Part shown: piece by piece, positions 7,496 through 15,675 of the stretch
Layout of the letters: each line of letters starts with the position of its first letter
How positions within the stretch are numbered: position 1 is the stretch's first letter
From: JASJGK01 sp033791585
GTDB lineage: Bacteria; SAR324; XYD2-FULL-50-16
Direction: 5' to 3'
Assembly (NCBI GenBank): GCA_033791585.1
Contig: JASJGK010000024.1
Coordinates: 1-32,853 of the forward strand
DNA: 32,853 bases
Notes under the pieces: model-generated
What the model was told of the DNA's origin: nothing
The model's database searches: none
What the model saw: only the letters and a program-made list of their open reading frames with translations
Program-made: the position numbers and the translations under genes

Positions 7496-9457
7496 TTGAA
7501 CCAACCCTTTAAAATACTAACTCTAGCAGTAATTCTGCTTTTGGCTTTTACTTCTACCAGTATGGCCGCTGTAAAAAAGAGTCGTATCAGCTTGGATAAT
7601 GTTGAGATTCTCCAGGCAGTTAAGGTGATGGGCAAATTGACCAAACGGACCTTTGTTTTCACGGATAAAGACTTGAGTGGGAAAAAAATCACTATTTTAT
7701 CAGAACAGGAATTCACTCCTGACGAGGCCTTTAGTATTTTTGAAGCTGTGTTACAAATCAATGACTTAACCACAGTAAATGAAGGTAAGGTCACAAGAAT
7801 TATACCCCTCAATGATGCCAAAACTTCAATGCCGCCTGTGAAGTTGGTAAAGGGTGGAAAAAGTTCCTATGTGACGCGAGTTATCCCTATTAAATATTTA
7901 AACGTGAAGGCCGTCAGGGCAAGCTTAGCCAGTTTGATCCCTAAAACTGCAATTTTAGCCCAAAGCCCTGAAGCCAATGTATTGATCTTAAAAGACACTA
8001 AAGAAAATGGTGAACGATTTGCCCAGATGGTGGCGATCATTGACCGACCAAAGGGCCAGATGTCAGGGCCTGAGATCATCCCTTTGAAATATGCCAATGC
8101 CTCTGAAGCACAAATTTTATTGTCTAAAATTTTTAGCCCCAGCAACAAAAACCAACAGACCCTAAGTATCTTTGCTGAAAAAAGAACCAATAGCCTAATC
8201 GCTATCGGCTTGCCTTCGGCTATCATCAATTTAAAGTCGTTGCTTTTAAAAATGGATGTAAAAACCCAAGAGGGTGGCAATATTCGGGTCTACCCCTTAA
8301 AAAGTGCCAATGCTTCTGAGGTGAGTAAAATTTTATCTAAATTTGCAAGTGACCTGAAAAACAAAAAGACCTCATCTGGTAAATCGGTACAGATCTCCAT
8401 TACCTCAGATGTGGCAAGTAACAGCTTGATTATTTTTGCTGACCAGGCAAATTTTGAAGCCTTAGAAAATGTAATTTCCAAGTTGGATATCGTAAGAGAG
8501 CAGGTCTTTATTCAAGCCTTGATTATGGAGTTGAAGCTGGATAAAAGTTTGGATTTAGGTGTGGATTGGCAGGCTGGCAAGATAAATGAAGTGGGATATA
8601 ATGGTAACCCCATTACAGGTGATTCTGCTACAAGCCAGGGTTTAGTGACTGTTGGCGGCCCCAATGCCACAGGTAGCCCCACAGCCTTCCCTGCGACGTC
8701 GACTACAGGTGCCCAAATTGGGGTGGTCGGTGGCCCCATTACCTTTGGTGGCTCAACCTTTTCAACCTTCAATGCTTTTATCAGAGCCACTCAGGGTGAT
8801 ACGGAAATAGATATTTTATCCAACCCACAAATTTTGACTCTAAATAATGAAGAGGCTGAAATTAAGGTTGGGGAAGTGATCCCAACATTGGGTGCAACTA
8901 CGGTGGATACAGCTGGAAATTCTACCACTGCCATTGAATATAAAGAAGTAGGTATTGCTTTAAAAATTACCCCTAGAATCAATAAAGATGGAACCATTGA
9001 AATGGTGATTGATGAGCAGTCCAGTAACCTTGTTGACACAGCTACAGTCTCTATCGCAGGCGCAATTACTACCTTAAACCGATCTTTGAAAACCAAAGTA
9101 GTGGTGAAAGATGGCCAGACCATTGCCCTTGGCGGTTTAATCAGTGATGAACAGACAGAGGTGGAGTTTAAAACTCCCTGCTTGGGTGATATCCCAATCT
9201 TGGGTTGGCTCTTTAAAACCCAAAGCGCCACTACAAAAAAAACCAATTTGATGATCTTTTTAACCCCAAAGATTGTTAGTGGCTCAAGAGAACTGGCTGA
9301 AGTGAGTGAATCTGCAAGGCTAAAACTTAAGAGTGGGCGAAATAACCACTTTAGAATCGATGTGAGCAAAGAGTATAAAATGCCTAGCATCAGTGGGGCT
9401 GAAGACCTAGAGCCACCTCGTGAAGGCGCACCCTTAGACATTTTACCTAGAGACTAG
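7496..9457 (+). CDS. gspD: Type II secretion outer-membrane secretin GspD
   Basis: GspD forms the multimeric outer-membrane gate of the type II secretion system. The 653-residue protein has a signal peptide (1–24, ending TSTSMA), an N0 domain (about 26–108), three KH-like N domains (about 125–185, 193–255, 262–335) each with the PLKYANA / YPLKSANA type repeat, and the secretin domain (about 345–600). The latter shows VFIQALIMELKLD, the gate-region IDILSNPQILTLNNEEAEI, and the terminal VVVKDGQTIALGGLI and CLGDIPILGWLF motifs. A short tail after 605 may be the S-domain for a pilotin, but this is unsure. Translation starts at TTG 7496 with a weak TAGG upstream. No other gsp genes are adjacent, which is unusual because gspC or gspE usually neighbours it. 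A type IV pilus PilQ is less likely, as AMIN domains are absent. Confidence 0.92.
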   Translation: MNQPFKILTLAVILLLAFTSTSMAAVKKSRISLDNVEILQAVKVMGKLTKRTFVFTDKDLSGKKITILSEQEFTPDEAFSIFEAVLQINDLTTVNEGKVTRIIPLNDAKTSMPPVKLVKGGKSSYVTRVIPIKYLNVKAVRASLASLIPKTAILAQSPEANVLILKDTKENGERFAQMVAIIDRPKGQMSGPEIIPLKYANASEAQILLSKIFSPSNKNQQTLSIFAEKRTNSLIAIGLPSAIINLKSLLLKMDVKTQEGGNIRVYPLKSANASEVSKILSKFASDLKNKKTSSGKSVQISITSDVASNSLIIFADQANFEALENVISKLDIVREQVFIQALIMELKLDKSLDLGVDWQAGKINEVGYNGNPITGDSATSQGLVTVGGPNATGSPTAFPATSTTGAQIGVVGGPITFGGSTFSTFNAFIRATQGDTEIDILSNPQILTLNNEEAEIKVGEVIPTLGATTVDTAGNSTTAIEYKEVGIALKITPRINKDGTIEMVIDEQSSNLVDTATVSIAGAITTLNRSLKTKVVVKDGQTIALGGLISDEQTEVEFKTPCLGDIPILGWLFKTQSATTKKTNLMIFLTPKIVSGSRELAEVSESARLKLKSGRNNHFRIDVSKEYKMPSISGAEDLEPPREGAPLDILPRD

Positions 9458-9504
9458 GCATATACCTAGTTGCCCCTGAGGTAGCTCTTCTTGTATTTTA
9501 AGAC

Positions 9505-10254
9505 TTAACGAATCAGTTTCTCTAGGGTCTCAGTAGCGCCAGCCTGAAAAGCAAAGGTCGAAAAATCTGTGACTGGCGTTGCCTCAGGGTTTATCTCTAT
9601 GGTGGTAACACCAAGCCTGTGGGCGTAAACCACAGGTTCTGCAATGTAGGGAAAGAGGCTGGTTGTGCCGATAGATAGCACCAGATCAAAACCTTTCTGC
9701 TGTTCTTCATATAATTCCCCCATCTTTATTTGGGATAGCATCTCGCCAAAAAATACCACATCAGGCCGAACCGGCCCACCGCACTTTGTGCAGACTGGTG
9801 GCAGCGCTAAGGTTTCAAAACTGGCTAGGGTGAATTTTTCTCCGCAGGCAGAGCAATAAAGGTCGTAGAGGTTCCCGTGAATATCAATCACCTTGCTACT
9901 TCCAGCCCTTTGGTGGAAGCCATCAATATTTTGGGTGAGGATGGTTACCTCCTTAGCTTTTTCTAGCTCGGCCAATATTAGGTGGGCCTTGCTAGGTTTT
10001 GCTGCCCTGCAAGCCTCTTCAATCTGCAGGAGGTATTTCCAGGTGATCTCAGGTCTAGCTTTTAAAATTTCCCCACTTAAGGCCTCTTCAATGTGCAAAC
10101 CTTCAATGGTTTTATCGTCGTTATAAAGTCCCGAAATCCCACGGTAGGTGGGGAGGCCCGCCTCAGCGCTGATGCCAGCGCCTGTGATAACTAGAATTCT
10201 TGTCGCTTGGCGCAAGGCTTCTTTAGCTGCTTGTATTTGTGGGGCTTCAGGCAT
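9505..10254 (-). CDS. Sir2-family NAD-dependent protein deacylase (sirtuin)
   Basis: Sirtuins remove acyl groups from lysines using NAD+, producing nicotinamide and O-acyl-ADP-ribose. The NAD loop GAGISAEAGLPTYRG is at about residues 25–39; TQNIDGFHQRAG holds the conserved Gln–Asn–Asp at about 108–111; the catalytic base is H126 in DIHGN. The zinc ribbon is complete: C134-x-x-C137 and C155-x-x-C158. RPDVVFFGE and GTTSLFPY follow. Length 249 is normal for bacterial CobB-like proteins. It is divergent from the nucleotidyltransferase gene, with an 80-base gap. The E of the usual HERAG is Q here. Which acyl group it prefers cannot be judged with confidence. The start ATG at 10254 has no clear ribosome binding site. 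Confidence 0.92.
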   Translation of the reverse strand: MPEAPQIQAAKEALRQATRILVITGAGISAEAGLPTYRGISGLYNDDKTIEGLHIEEALSGEILKARPEITWKYLLQIEEACRAAKPSKAHLILAELEKAKEVTILTQNIDGFHQRAGSSKVIDIHGNLYDLYCSACGEKFTLASFETLALPPVCTKCGGPVRPDVVFFGEMLSQIKMGELYEEQQKGFDLVLSIGTTSLFPYIAEPVVYAHRLGVTTIEINPEATPVTDFSTFAFQAGATETLEKLIR

Positions 10255-10334
10255 GGCTTTGACTTAAATATTAGAGAGTGTGAAACTTGCACGACGAGAC
10301 ACTAGTTTAAATATTTTAAAGCGACTTAGCAATA

Positions 10335-11069
10335 ATGAAAGCAATGATCTTTGCCGCAGGGTTTGGCACTCGACTACGACCCTTGACTCTAACTACTCCA
10401 AAACCCTTGGTTAAAATAGCGGGCCAGCCCATATTAGGATGGATTTTGGATTATCTGAGCGGCCACGGAGTAGATGAGGCCATCATCAACACTCACTATT
10501 TGAGTGAGCAGCTCGAAGCCTTTGCAGCCAGCTATGATGGCAAAATTCAGCTAAGTAGCATCTTAGAAAAACCAGAAATTTTGGGCACTGGCGGCGGTTT
10601 ATTTAATGCGAAGGATTTTTTTTCTGGAGGCTCTGAAAGTTTTTTACTTTGTACCTCAGATATTCTAACAGACCTAAATGTAGTAAGCTTTGCCGACTTC
10701 CATAATCAAAAAGGTCACACAGTAACCTTGGCCCTGAACAAGGTTCAGTCACGGGGCATGTTGCTTTTTGATGAAGAAATGAATCTTGCAGGGAGAATCA
10801 ACCATGATACAGGTGTTAAGACTTTGGTCGCAGGTGCAAAGGGGCGTTTTAGCGAATGGGGCTTTTCAGGTTTTCACATGTTACACCCTCACTATTTTGG
10901 GCTGGTAGAAGGCAAACCTGAATTCGATATCATTGCCCAATATTTAGAACTGGCATCTCAAGGCCATAAAATTCAAGGATTTAATGCAAGTGATGCTTGG
11001 TTTGCCGATATTGGTAGCCCAGCCCAGTTACGAGCTGCACAAGATGAAATAACCAAACAAAAAGGATGA
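10335..11069 (+). CDS. Sugar-phosphate nucleotidyltransferase (MurU / mannose-1-phosphate guanylyltransferase-like)
   Basis: The protein (244 residues) is a single-domain NTP transferase that would activate a sugar-1-phosphate with UTP, GTP or another nucleotide. It starts with AAGFGTRLRPLT (about 7–18) and PKPL (22–25), the nucleotide-binding signature; GTGGG at about 84–88 contacts the base or sugar; D109 in CTSDILTD takes the place of the metal-binding Asp of the usual NGD. WFADIGSP near the C-terminus matches the second metal and sugar site seen in MurU and short ManC-like enzymes. It lacks the left-handed helix acetyltransferase domain of GlmU. The gene overlaps the next by 4 bases (ATGA), so the two are translationally coupled. 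Substrate is not determined; MurU-type recycling needs AmgK, which is not next to it. Confidence 0.85.
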   Translation: MKAMIFAAGFGTRLRPLTLTTPKPLVKIAGQPILGWILDYLSGHGVDEAIINTHYLSEQLEAFAASYDGKIQLSSILEKPEILGTGGGLFNAKDFFSGGSESFLLCTSDILTDLNVVSFADFHNQKGHTVTLALNKVQSRGMLLFDEEMNLAGRINHDTGVKTLVAGAKGRFSEWGFSGFHMLHPHYFGLVEGKPEFDIIAQYLELASQGHKIQGFNASDAWFADIGSPAQLRAAQDEITKQKG

Positions 11070-12088
11070 AAACATTCCTCTTAATTTTAAGTTTCACCAT
11101 GACCCTAGCCAGCTGCTCTACCCCCGACACCCGCACAGGTTCACCTCATTTTTCCGATGGCAGGTTTCATAATCTAGGCCCCAAAGACCAAAAAGAAGTT
11201 AGCTTTGTAACCTTTGCCAAGTATCGTCTGTTCAACTCTCCGCCTGACTGGCCTGAAAGTGTAGAAAATGTGGTTGGAAAAACCGACCTTAGCCCTGTGG
11301 CAGGTAGTGGTGTTAAAATTACTCTCATCCGTCACGCCACAGTTTTGCTCCAGTATAACGACTTGAATGTTATCACAGACCCCATGTTTTCAAAGCGTGC
11401 TAGCCCTGTTTCCTTTGCAGGCCCTAAAATGATTCGGGAACCTGCTGTGAGTTTAGAAAATTTACCAAAAATTGACCTAGTTTTGGTCAGTCACTCCCAC
11501 TACGACCATTTAGACCTCCCCTCTTTAAAAAAGCTCCAAGAGAAGTACCAACCAACCTTTTTAGTGGGATTGGGGTTAAAAAGCTTTTTAGAAGCAGAGG
11601 GGCTACACAATGTAGTCGAACTGGATTGGTTTGAGGCCCACAGCTTTAAAGATGCTACCATTCATTTTTTACCTGCCCAGCACTTTTCTGCTCGAACCCC
11701 TTGGGGTCAAAACCAAACTTTATGGGGCAGTTTCTTTATTGAGGCTGGAAACAAAAAGGTCTACTTTGCTGGTGATACAGCCATGGGGCCACACTTTGAA
11801 ATGACCAAAGAAAAATTAGGCGCTCCTGATGTTAGCCTATTACCTATCGGGGCTTATGAGCCAAGGTGGTTTATGAAAACCCACCACATCAACCCTGTTG
11901 AGGCTGTCCAAGCCCACCAAATATTAGCCTCAAAACAAAGCTTGGCAATGCACTATCAATCAATCCCTTTGGCTTACGATAGACTAGAGCAACCAGCAGA
12001 GGATTTAAAAAATGCCATTGAGGGTGCAAATCTAAGGGCAGGTGAGTTTGATACCCCTGATTTTGGGGAAAGTCATTTTTATAAATGA
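11066..12088 (+). CDS. Lipoprotein with metallo-beta-lactamase-fold hydrolase domain (NAPE-PLD/UlaG-like)
   Basis: A lipoprotein signal peptide ends in LASC, with C17 as the lipidated residue. The mature part is a metallo-beta-lactamase fold: VSHSHYDHLD (His143, His145, Asp147, His148) is the HxHxDH metal motif, ITDPMFSKRASP and FAGDTAMG are further core strands, and PAQHFSARTPWGQNQTLWG plus PIGAYEPRWFMK are typical of the family that includes N-acyl-phosphatidylethanolamine phospholipase D and bacterial RomA-like proteins. A membrane-anchored phospholipase or phosphodiesterase is therefore plausible, acting in the periplasm. Length is 340 residues. It overlaps the nucleotidyltransferase gene by 4 bases, suggesting a shared envelope role, but substrate is unknown. 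The upstream spacer (residues 18–75) is low in motifs. Confidence 0.86.
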   Translation: MKTFLLILSFTMTLASCSTPDTRTGSPHFSDGRFHNLGPKDQKEVSFVTFAKYRLFNSPPDWPESVENVVGKTDLSPVAGSGVKITLIRHATVLLQYNDLNVITDPMFSKRASPVSFAGPKMIREPAVSLENLPKIDLVLVSHSHYDHLDLPSLKKLQEKYQPTFLVGLGLKSFLEAEGLHNVVELDWFEAHSFKDATIHFLPAQHFSARTPWGQNQTLWGSFFIEAGNKKVYFAGDTAMGPHFEMTKEKLGAPDVSLLPIGAYEPRWFMKTHHINPVEAVQAHQILASKQSLAMHYQSIPLAYDRLEQPAEDLKNAIEGANLRAGEFDTPDFGESHFYK

Positions 12089-12186
12089 ACTTTATTTCAT
12101 CTAAAAAGCCATTTAGTGCTTGCCATATAATCTATATGCGAATAATCTAATATCATATTCAGTTATTAAATTTTTTGGAGAAGAGT

Positions 12187-12534
12187 ATGTTTTTTTTCGG
12201 CGGTGGTTCTAATTTAAATGAAATGGACGTGAAACAAGTTCATGAAGCCATCCAGGCAAAGGGCAAAGATGCCTTACTTTTAGATGTAAGAAGCGAAGGC
12301 GAATATGCCCAAGCTAGAGTTGAAGGGTCTAAATTGATCTCTTTAGCCATCTTAGCTTACAAACATGAAGATATTAAAGACTACAAAGACAAGGATGTTT
12401 ATATCATTTGCCGTAGTGGCCAAAGAAGCCGCTCCGCTTGTGACATCTTAACCAAAGCTGGTTTCACATCCGTTTATAATGTAACTGGTGGAATCATGTC
12501 TTGGGGTAGAGCTGGTCTTCCCGTAGCTAGCTAG
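12187..12534 (+). CDS. Single-domain rhodanese (sulfurtransferase)
   Basis: This 115-residue cytosolic protein is one rhodanese domain. It begins with a short FFFGGG lead, then LLLDVRSEGEYAQARVEGS (the classic first motif) and the active-site loop CRSGQRS with the persulfide cysteine at about 75; GGIMSWGRAGLP closes the fold. Rhodaneses accept or donate sulfane sulfur, but partner and substrate are unknown. The ATG at 12187 is chosen because GGAG (12177–12180) stands 6 bases before it; the frame extends to a TTG at 12175 that would overlap this binding site. Its TAG stop shares the palindrome CTAG with the stop of the convergent rarA gene, so there is no spacer between the two. Confidence 0.92.
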   Translation: MFFFGGGSNLNEMDVKQVHEAIQAKGKDALLLDVRSEGEYAQARVEGSKLISLAILAYKHEDIKDYKDKDVYIICRSGQRSRSACDILTKAGFTSVYNVTGGIMSWGRAGLPVAS

Positions 12535-14678
12535 TTTTTTAGTTTTAGCAATAGATAGCAAGACTTCCAGTCTCCCAAAGCATTTGCCCAAGCTTCCCTA
12601 AAGGCTTGGGCAAGAGCAAATAACTCAGCTTTTTCAAACTCCTCATGGAGTGCCTTCCCATACCCCTCTTCTGGGTTAAACCACCTTTGAATTAAATCTT
12701 GTGTAATTAACTTCTGGCTTGTGATTTCAATAAGCTCTTGGCATTTTACTTCTAGGCCTAACTCTTCTGCAATTTTGCAAAGATCCTCTTGGTCCCAGTT
12801 AAATTTTGGATTTGTGAAGTCATTAAATAGCCCTTCCTCTGCTTTTTTAAAGCGCTCCAAGACTTCCTTTTTTAGGGGCAAGGCCTCTAAGAGTTGACTC
12901 AGCCTCTGGCCATTTTTTGGCACCTGCTCTAACAAAATCATTTCTCCACCCTGCAATAGCTGATCTTTAATTTCTTGCAAGCGGGCTTTTTTGTCCTTTT
13001 CAAAGGCAATGACCCCCTTACCATAAATTACGTCAAACTCATAACCAGCAAAGGGTTCAAATATTTGTGTAGGCTCACTGAAGTAGATTATCGGTGGGGT
13101 GGCTAGGTTTTGCAGTTGGTTTGTAAGCACGGCTTTGCTTTCTAAGCTGCTGGTTTGAGCAAATAAACTGGGGTTAATCTGGCTTCGGCTCAAGTCCCCT
13201 AGAATCCAAGCGTTACTGGCCTTAAGCTCTAATATTAATTGGTCGGCATTTTTTGGAATTTGGGCCAAAATTTTTCCTTTTAGTAGCTCTCGCTCTTCAA
13301 CAGCGCCGCCTATGGTTCGCTCTGACCAATTTACTTTTCCTTCTTCTAGCATAGAGGCCAGCTGGGTTTCCCTTAAGCGGTCTACGGTGGGTTTTAAATT
13401 TCCCTCAAAACCTAAATTGCTTGGCTGGTAGAAAACCTTGCCTTGCATCCTTTGCGGTAAATACTGCTGGGCCACCCAATGGTCGTTAAAGGCGTGGGGG
13501 TACTGGTAGCCAATCCCGTGGCCCAATCCCTTTTTATCCCTTGCCCCGTCTTTTAATGGGTTGGGCACCTCCCCTTCTTTTTCCTTATCCACTACCCGCA
13601 GGGCATCAAAAAAGGCCAGGTTGCTATTTGATTTTGGTGCCGTTGCTAAATAGATACAGGCTTGCGCCAAGTGAAATCGGCCTTCTGGTAGACCAATATA
13701 GTCAAAAGCTTGGGCGCAGGCGTTAACCTGTTCCATGGCTCTAGGGTCGGCCAAACCGATATCTTCGCCTGCCAAAATATACATACGCCGAAACAGATAG
13801 CGAGGGTCTTCGCCAGCGTATAACATTTTTGCCATCCAATAGAGGGCCGCATCTACATCAGAACCACGAACCGACTTGATAAAGGCGCTGATATGGTCAA
13901 AGTGGGCATCGCCGTCTTTATCATAGAGTACCGCTCTTTTTTGGATTGATTCTTCTGCCACGTCCAAATTTATCACAATTTGGCCCTGCTCGTTTGGGTC
14001 AGAGGTTAGCACAGCTAACTCCAAAGCATTGAGGGCGGCTCTTGCATCCCCATTGGCTACATTAGCCAAATGCGCATGGGCGTCAGCCTCTAAAATGATA
14101 CCTTTTTTGCCAAAGCCTCGCTCCTTATCTGCCAAGGCATGGTCTAAAACAGTCGCCAGATCACTCTCTTCTAAAGGGTGTAACTGGAATATTCTAGAAC
14201 GGCTCACCAAGGCCTTGTTCACCTCAAAATAGGGGTTTTCAGTAGTGGCACCGATTAGTATTATAGATCCTTTCTCCACGTGGGGCAGTAAAGCATCTTG
14301 TTGGGCCTTGTTGAATCTGTGGACCTCATCAATAAAAAGAATAGATCTCTTTTGCTGTTCGCCTAAATATCTCTCGGCCTCATCGATAGAAGCTCGAATA
14401 TCCTTGATGCCTGATAAAACAGCATTTAGAGAAAGAAAGTGGGCCTTAGTGTGGCCTGCGATGATCTGCGCCAAGGTAGTTTTACCTGTTCCAGGGGGGC
14501 CATAGAAGATCAAACTAGTTAACTGGTCGGCCTGGATAGCGCGCCTTAAAAGCCGCCCCTTGGATAGAATATGGCCTTGGCCTACAAATTCATCTAGGGT
14601 TCGCGGTCGCATGCGGTCTGCTAGAGGAGCATTGCTTTTGCGTAGGGAGGTTATATTGTGATCAAAAAGGCTTTTCAT
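12531..14678 (-). CDS. rarA: RarA/MgsA replication-associated AAA+ ATPase with a long C-terminal extension
   Basis: RarA is a clamp-loader-like AAA+ ATPase that acts at stalled replication forks. From the ATG at 14678 the N-terminus MKSLFDHN…APLADRMRPRTLDEFVGQ matches the family. Walker A is GPPGTGKT (about 60–67), Walker B FIDEVHRF (about 115–122), sensor GATTENP (about 143–149), arginine-finger region SRSRIF; the tetramerisation part holds DPRYLFRRM and GEDIGLADPRA. Standard RarA ends near residue 435–440 (YQPSNLGFE); here about 270 more residues follow, giving 715 in all. The extension begins like a Rossmann methyltransferase (KNADQLILELKASNAWIL, later EMILLEQVPKNGQRLSQLL), a layout reminiscent of the RarA–methyltransferase fusions annotated in cyanobacteria, but the glycine-rich SAM loop is not evident. 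A TTG at 14705 could add nine residues; I prefer the ATG by homology. Confidence 0.92.
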   Translation of the reverse strand: MKSLFDHNITSLRKSNAPLADRMRPRTLDEFVGQGHILSKGRLLRRAIQADQLTSLIFYGPPGTGKTTLAQIIAGHTKAHFLSLNAVLSGIKDIRASIDEAERYLGEQQKRSILFIDEVHRFNKAQQDALLPHVEKGSIILIGATTENPYFEVNKALVSRSRIFQLHPLEESDLATVLDHALADKERGFGKKGIILEADAHAHLANVANGDARAALNALELAVLTSDPNEQGQIVINLDVAEESIQKRAVLYDKDGDAHFDHISAFIKSVRGSDVDAALYWMAKMLYAGEDPRYLFRRMYILAGEDIGLADPRAMEQVNACAQAFDYIGLPEGRFHLAQACIYLATAPKSNSNLAFFDALRVVDKEKEGEVPNPLKDGARDKKGLGHGIGYQYPHAFNDHWVAQQYLPQRMQGKVFYQPSNLGFEGNLKPTVDRLRETQLASMLEEGKVNWSERTIGGAVEERELLKGKILAQIPKNADQLILELKASNAWILGDLSRSQINPSLFAQTSSLESKAVLTNQLQNLATPPIIYFSEPTQIFEPFAGYEFDVIYGKGVIAFEKDKKARLQEIKDQLLQGGEMILLEQVPKNGQRLSQLLEALPLKKEVLERFKKAEEGLFNDFTNPKFNWDQEDLCKIAEELGLEVKCQELIEITSQKLITQDLIQRWFNPEEGYGKALHEEFEKAELFALAQAFREAWANALGDWKSCYLLLKLKN

Positions 14679-14798
14679 AGGCTGATTTTGCCCTAGCAAT
14701 TGCAAAAATGCTAGTAAAAGGAAGGAAACATTGTTGCGGAAGATGTGGTGAAAGGGTAAAAGAGATATAACGGATACAAAACACCACGGAGAACTTGG

Positions 14799-15179
14799 AT
14801 GAGTAATCTTTACAATAAAGAAGAATTACATAGGGTTATGCTAGCAGGATCATTGATTCTAGCATCTGATGACGACCTAAATGAAGACGAATGGAAAACC
14901 ATTGAAGGATTTTTAAAAAGATACTGGGATCCAGAATTTGGTGATGCCAAGGAATTCTTTAAGGGCGTGATCGAGTCTCTACGCAGACTTTTGAGCAAAG
15001 GCCGTAATATCAATGACAAGGCTAAAGAATTAGCAGAAGAAATGGCTGCAAACTTCAATGACCCACAAAAAGATGAGGCCATGAACTTTTTACAAGAGAT
15101 TATTAAGGCTGACGGAAGTTTGGATGAAGAAGAAGACAGAATCTTCAAGACCTTTTTTCAAATTGTTCAACCACGCTAA
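14799..15179 (+). CDS. TerB-like (tellurite-resistance/DnaJ-TerB fold) small protein
   Basis: The 126-residue, acidic, all-helical protein has ADGSLDEEEDRIFKTF near the C-terminus (about 104–119), which resembles the metal-binding acidic motif of TerB-like domains; a similar but weaker motif, ASDDDLNEDEWKTIEGFL, is near residues 22–39. TerB-fold proteins occur in stress and phage-defence settings, but many are uncharacterised. No signal peptide or membrane segment. The ATG at 14799 is supported by GGAGA at 14788–14792. It is divergent from rarA across about 120 bases and is followed after 40 bases by two unknown genes on the same strand. Family assignment is from motif similarity only; function unknown. 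Confidence 0.55.
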   Translation: MSNLYNKEELHRVMLAGSLILASDDDLNEDEWKTIEGFLKRYWDPEFGDAKEFFKGVIESLRRLLSKGRNINDKAKELAEEMAANFNDPQKDEAMNFLQEIIKADGSLDEEEDRIFKTFFQIVQPR

Positions 15180-15219
15180 TTCTTCTTTGTATTAGTCCCC
15201 CAGAAAAATAGACCCTGAT

Positions 15220-15675
15220 ATGCTAAAAAAAATTGCAGGGGTTTTTAAGCCCAAGCCGCCAGGTGCCTACAAAGGGCTTTATATAACAAGTGCAAACGAT
15301 TTTTTAGAAAAGCTGAGCTTAAAGGGCATCGCCCCCTTAGGTTGGGCGGAACTCGATGACTTTCAAACAGGGGAAACCTTGTTACAAGAGGGGATTCAGT
15401 TTGTAATGGAGTCTTCTGGCCTTTTAATTTGGATGAAACGGAACCAAACCAACTTTGATTCTAGCTTTATGGAGGTCCATAAAAAGATGGGGATCTTAAA
15501 GGTGAAGGATGTGGAGAAACATCTTGATAAGAATAAAGTCAATTGGGTCTGGCGTTGGGACCAAGACGGATATCGCTGTCTACTGACCTACTGGAATTTT
15601 GTTGATATTAGAAAGGGTGAAGGCATTGAGCTTTTTATTCGCCCTAAAAGGTTAAAAAATGAAATCCCTGAATGA
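15220..15675 (+). CDS. Unrecognised 151-residue protein
   Basis: I do not recognise this protein. It is soluble, with no signal peptide or membrane segment, rich in Trp and Lys (LIWMKRNQ, WVWRWDQDGYRCLLTYWN). The alternation of beta-type segments suggests a compact alpha/beta domain. The frame is solid: codon use matches the neighbours, and it overlaps the next gene by 17 bases, which implies coupling. It starts at ATG 15220, with no strong binding site, 40 bases after the TerB-like gene. A conserved three-gene unit with the TerB-like protein and the downstream membrane-anchored protein is plausible but untested. Confidence 0.7.
   Translation: MLKKIAGVFKPKPPGAYKGLYITSANDFLEKLSLKGIAPLGWAELDDFQTGETLLQEGIQFVMESSGLLIWMKRNQTNFDSSFMEVHKKMGILKVKDVEKHLDKNKVNWVWRWDQDGYRCLLTYWNFVDIRKGEGIELFIRPKRLKNEIPE

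Noticed and set aside
8791..9441. A long open frame on the minus strand within gspD (216 codons)
   Set aside because: It is the shadow of the secretin gene: low-complexity Ser/Leu/Val-rich product, no motifs, and the plus-strand frame is a complete GspD.
12103..12140. TATAAT at 12126–12131 as a promoter for the rhodanese gene
   Set aside because: No −35 hexamer lies at a proper distance, and the AT-rich sequence makes chance matches likely; a different TTGCCA gives only a poor −10.
12175..12186. TTG start for the rhodanese gene
   Set aside because: It would place the GGAG binding site inside the coding sequence; the ATG at 12187 fits better.
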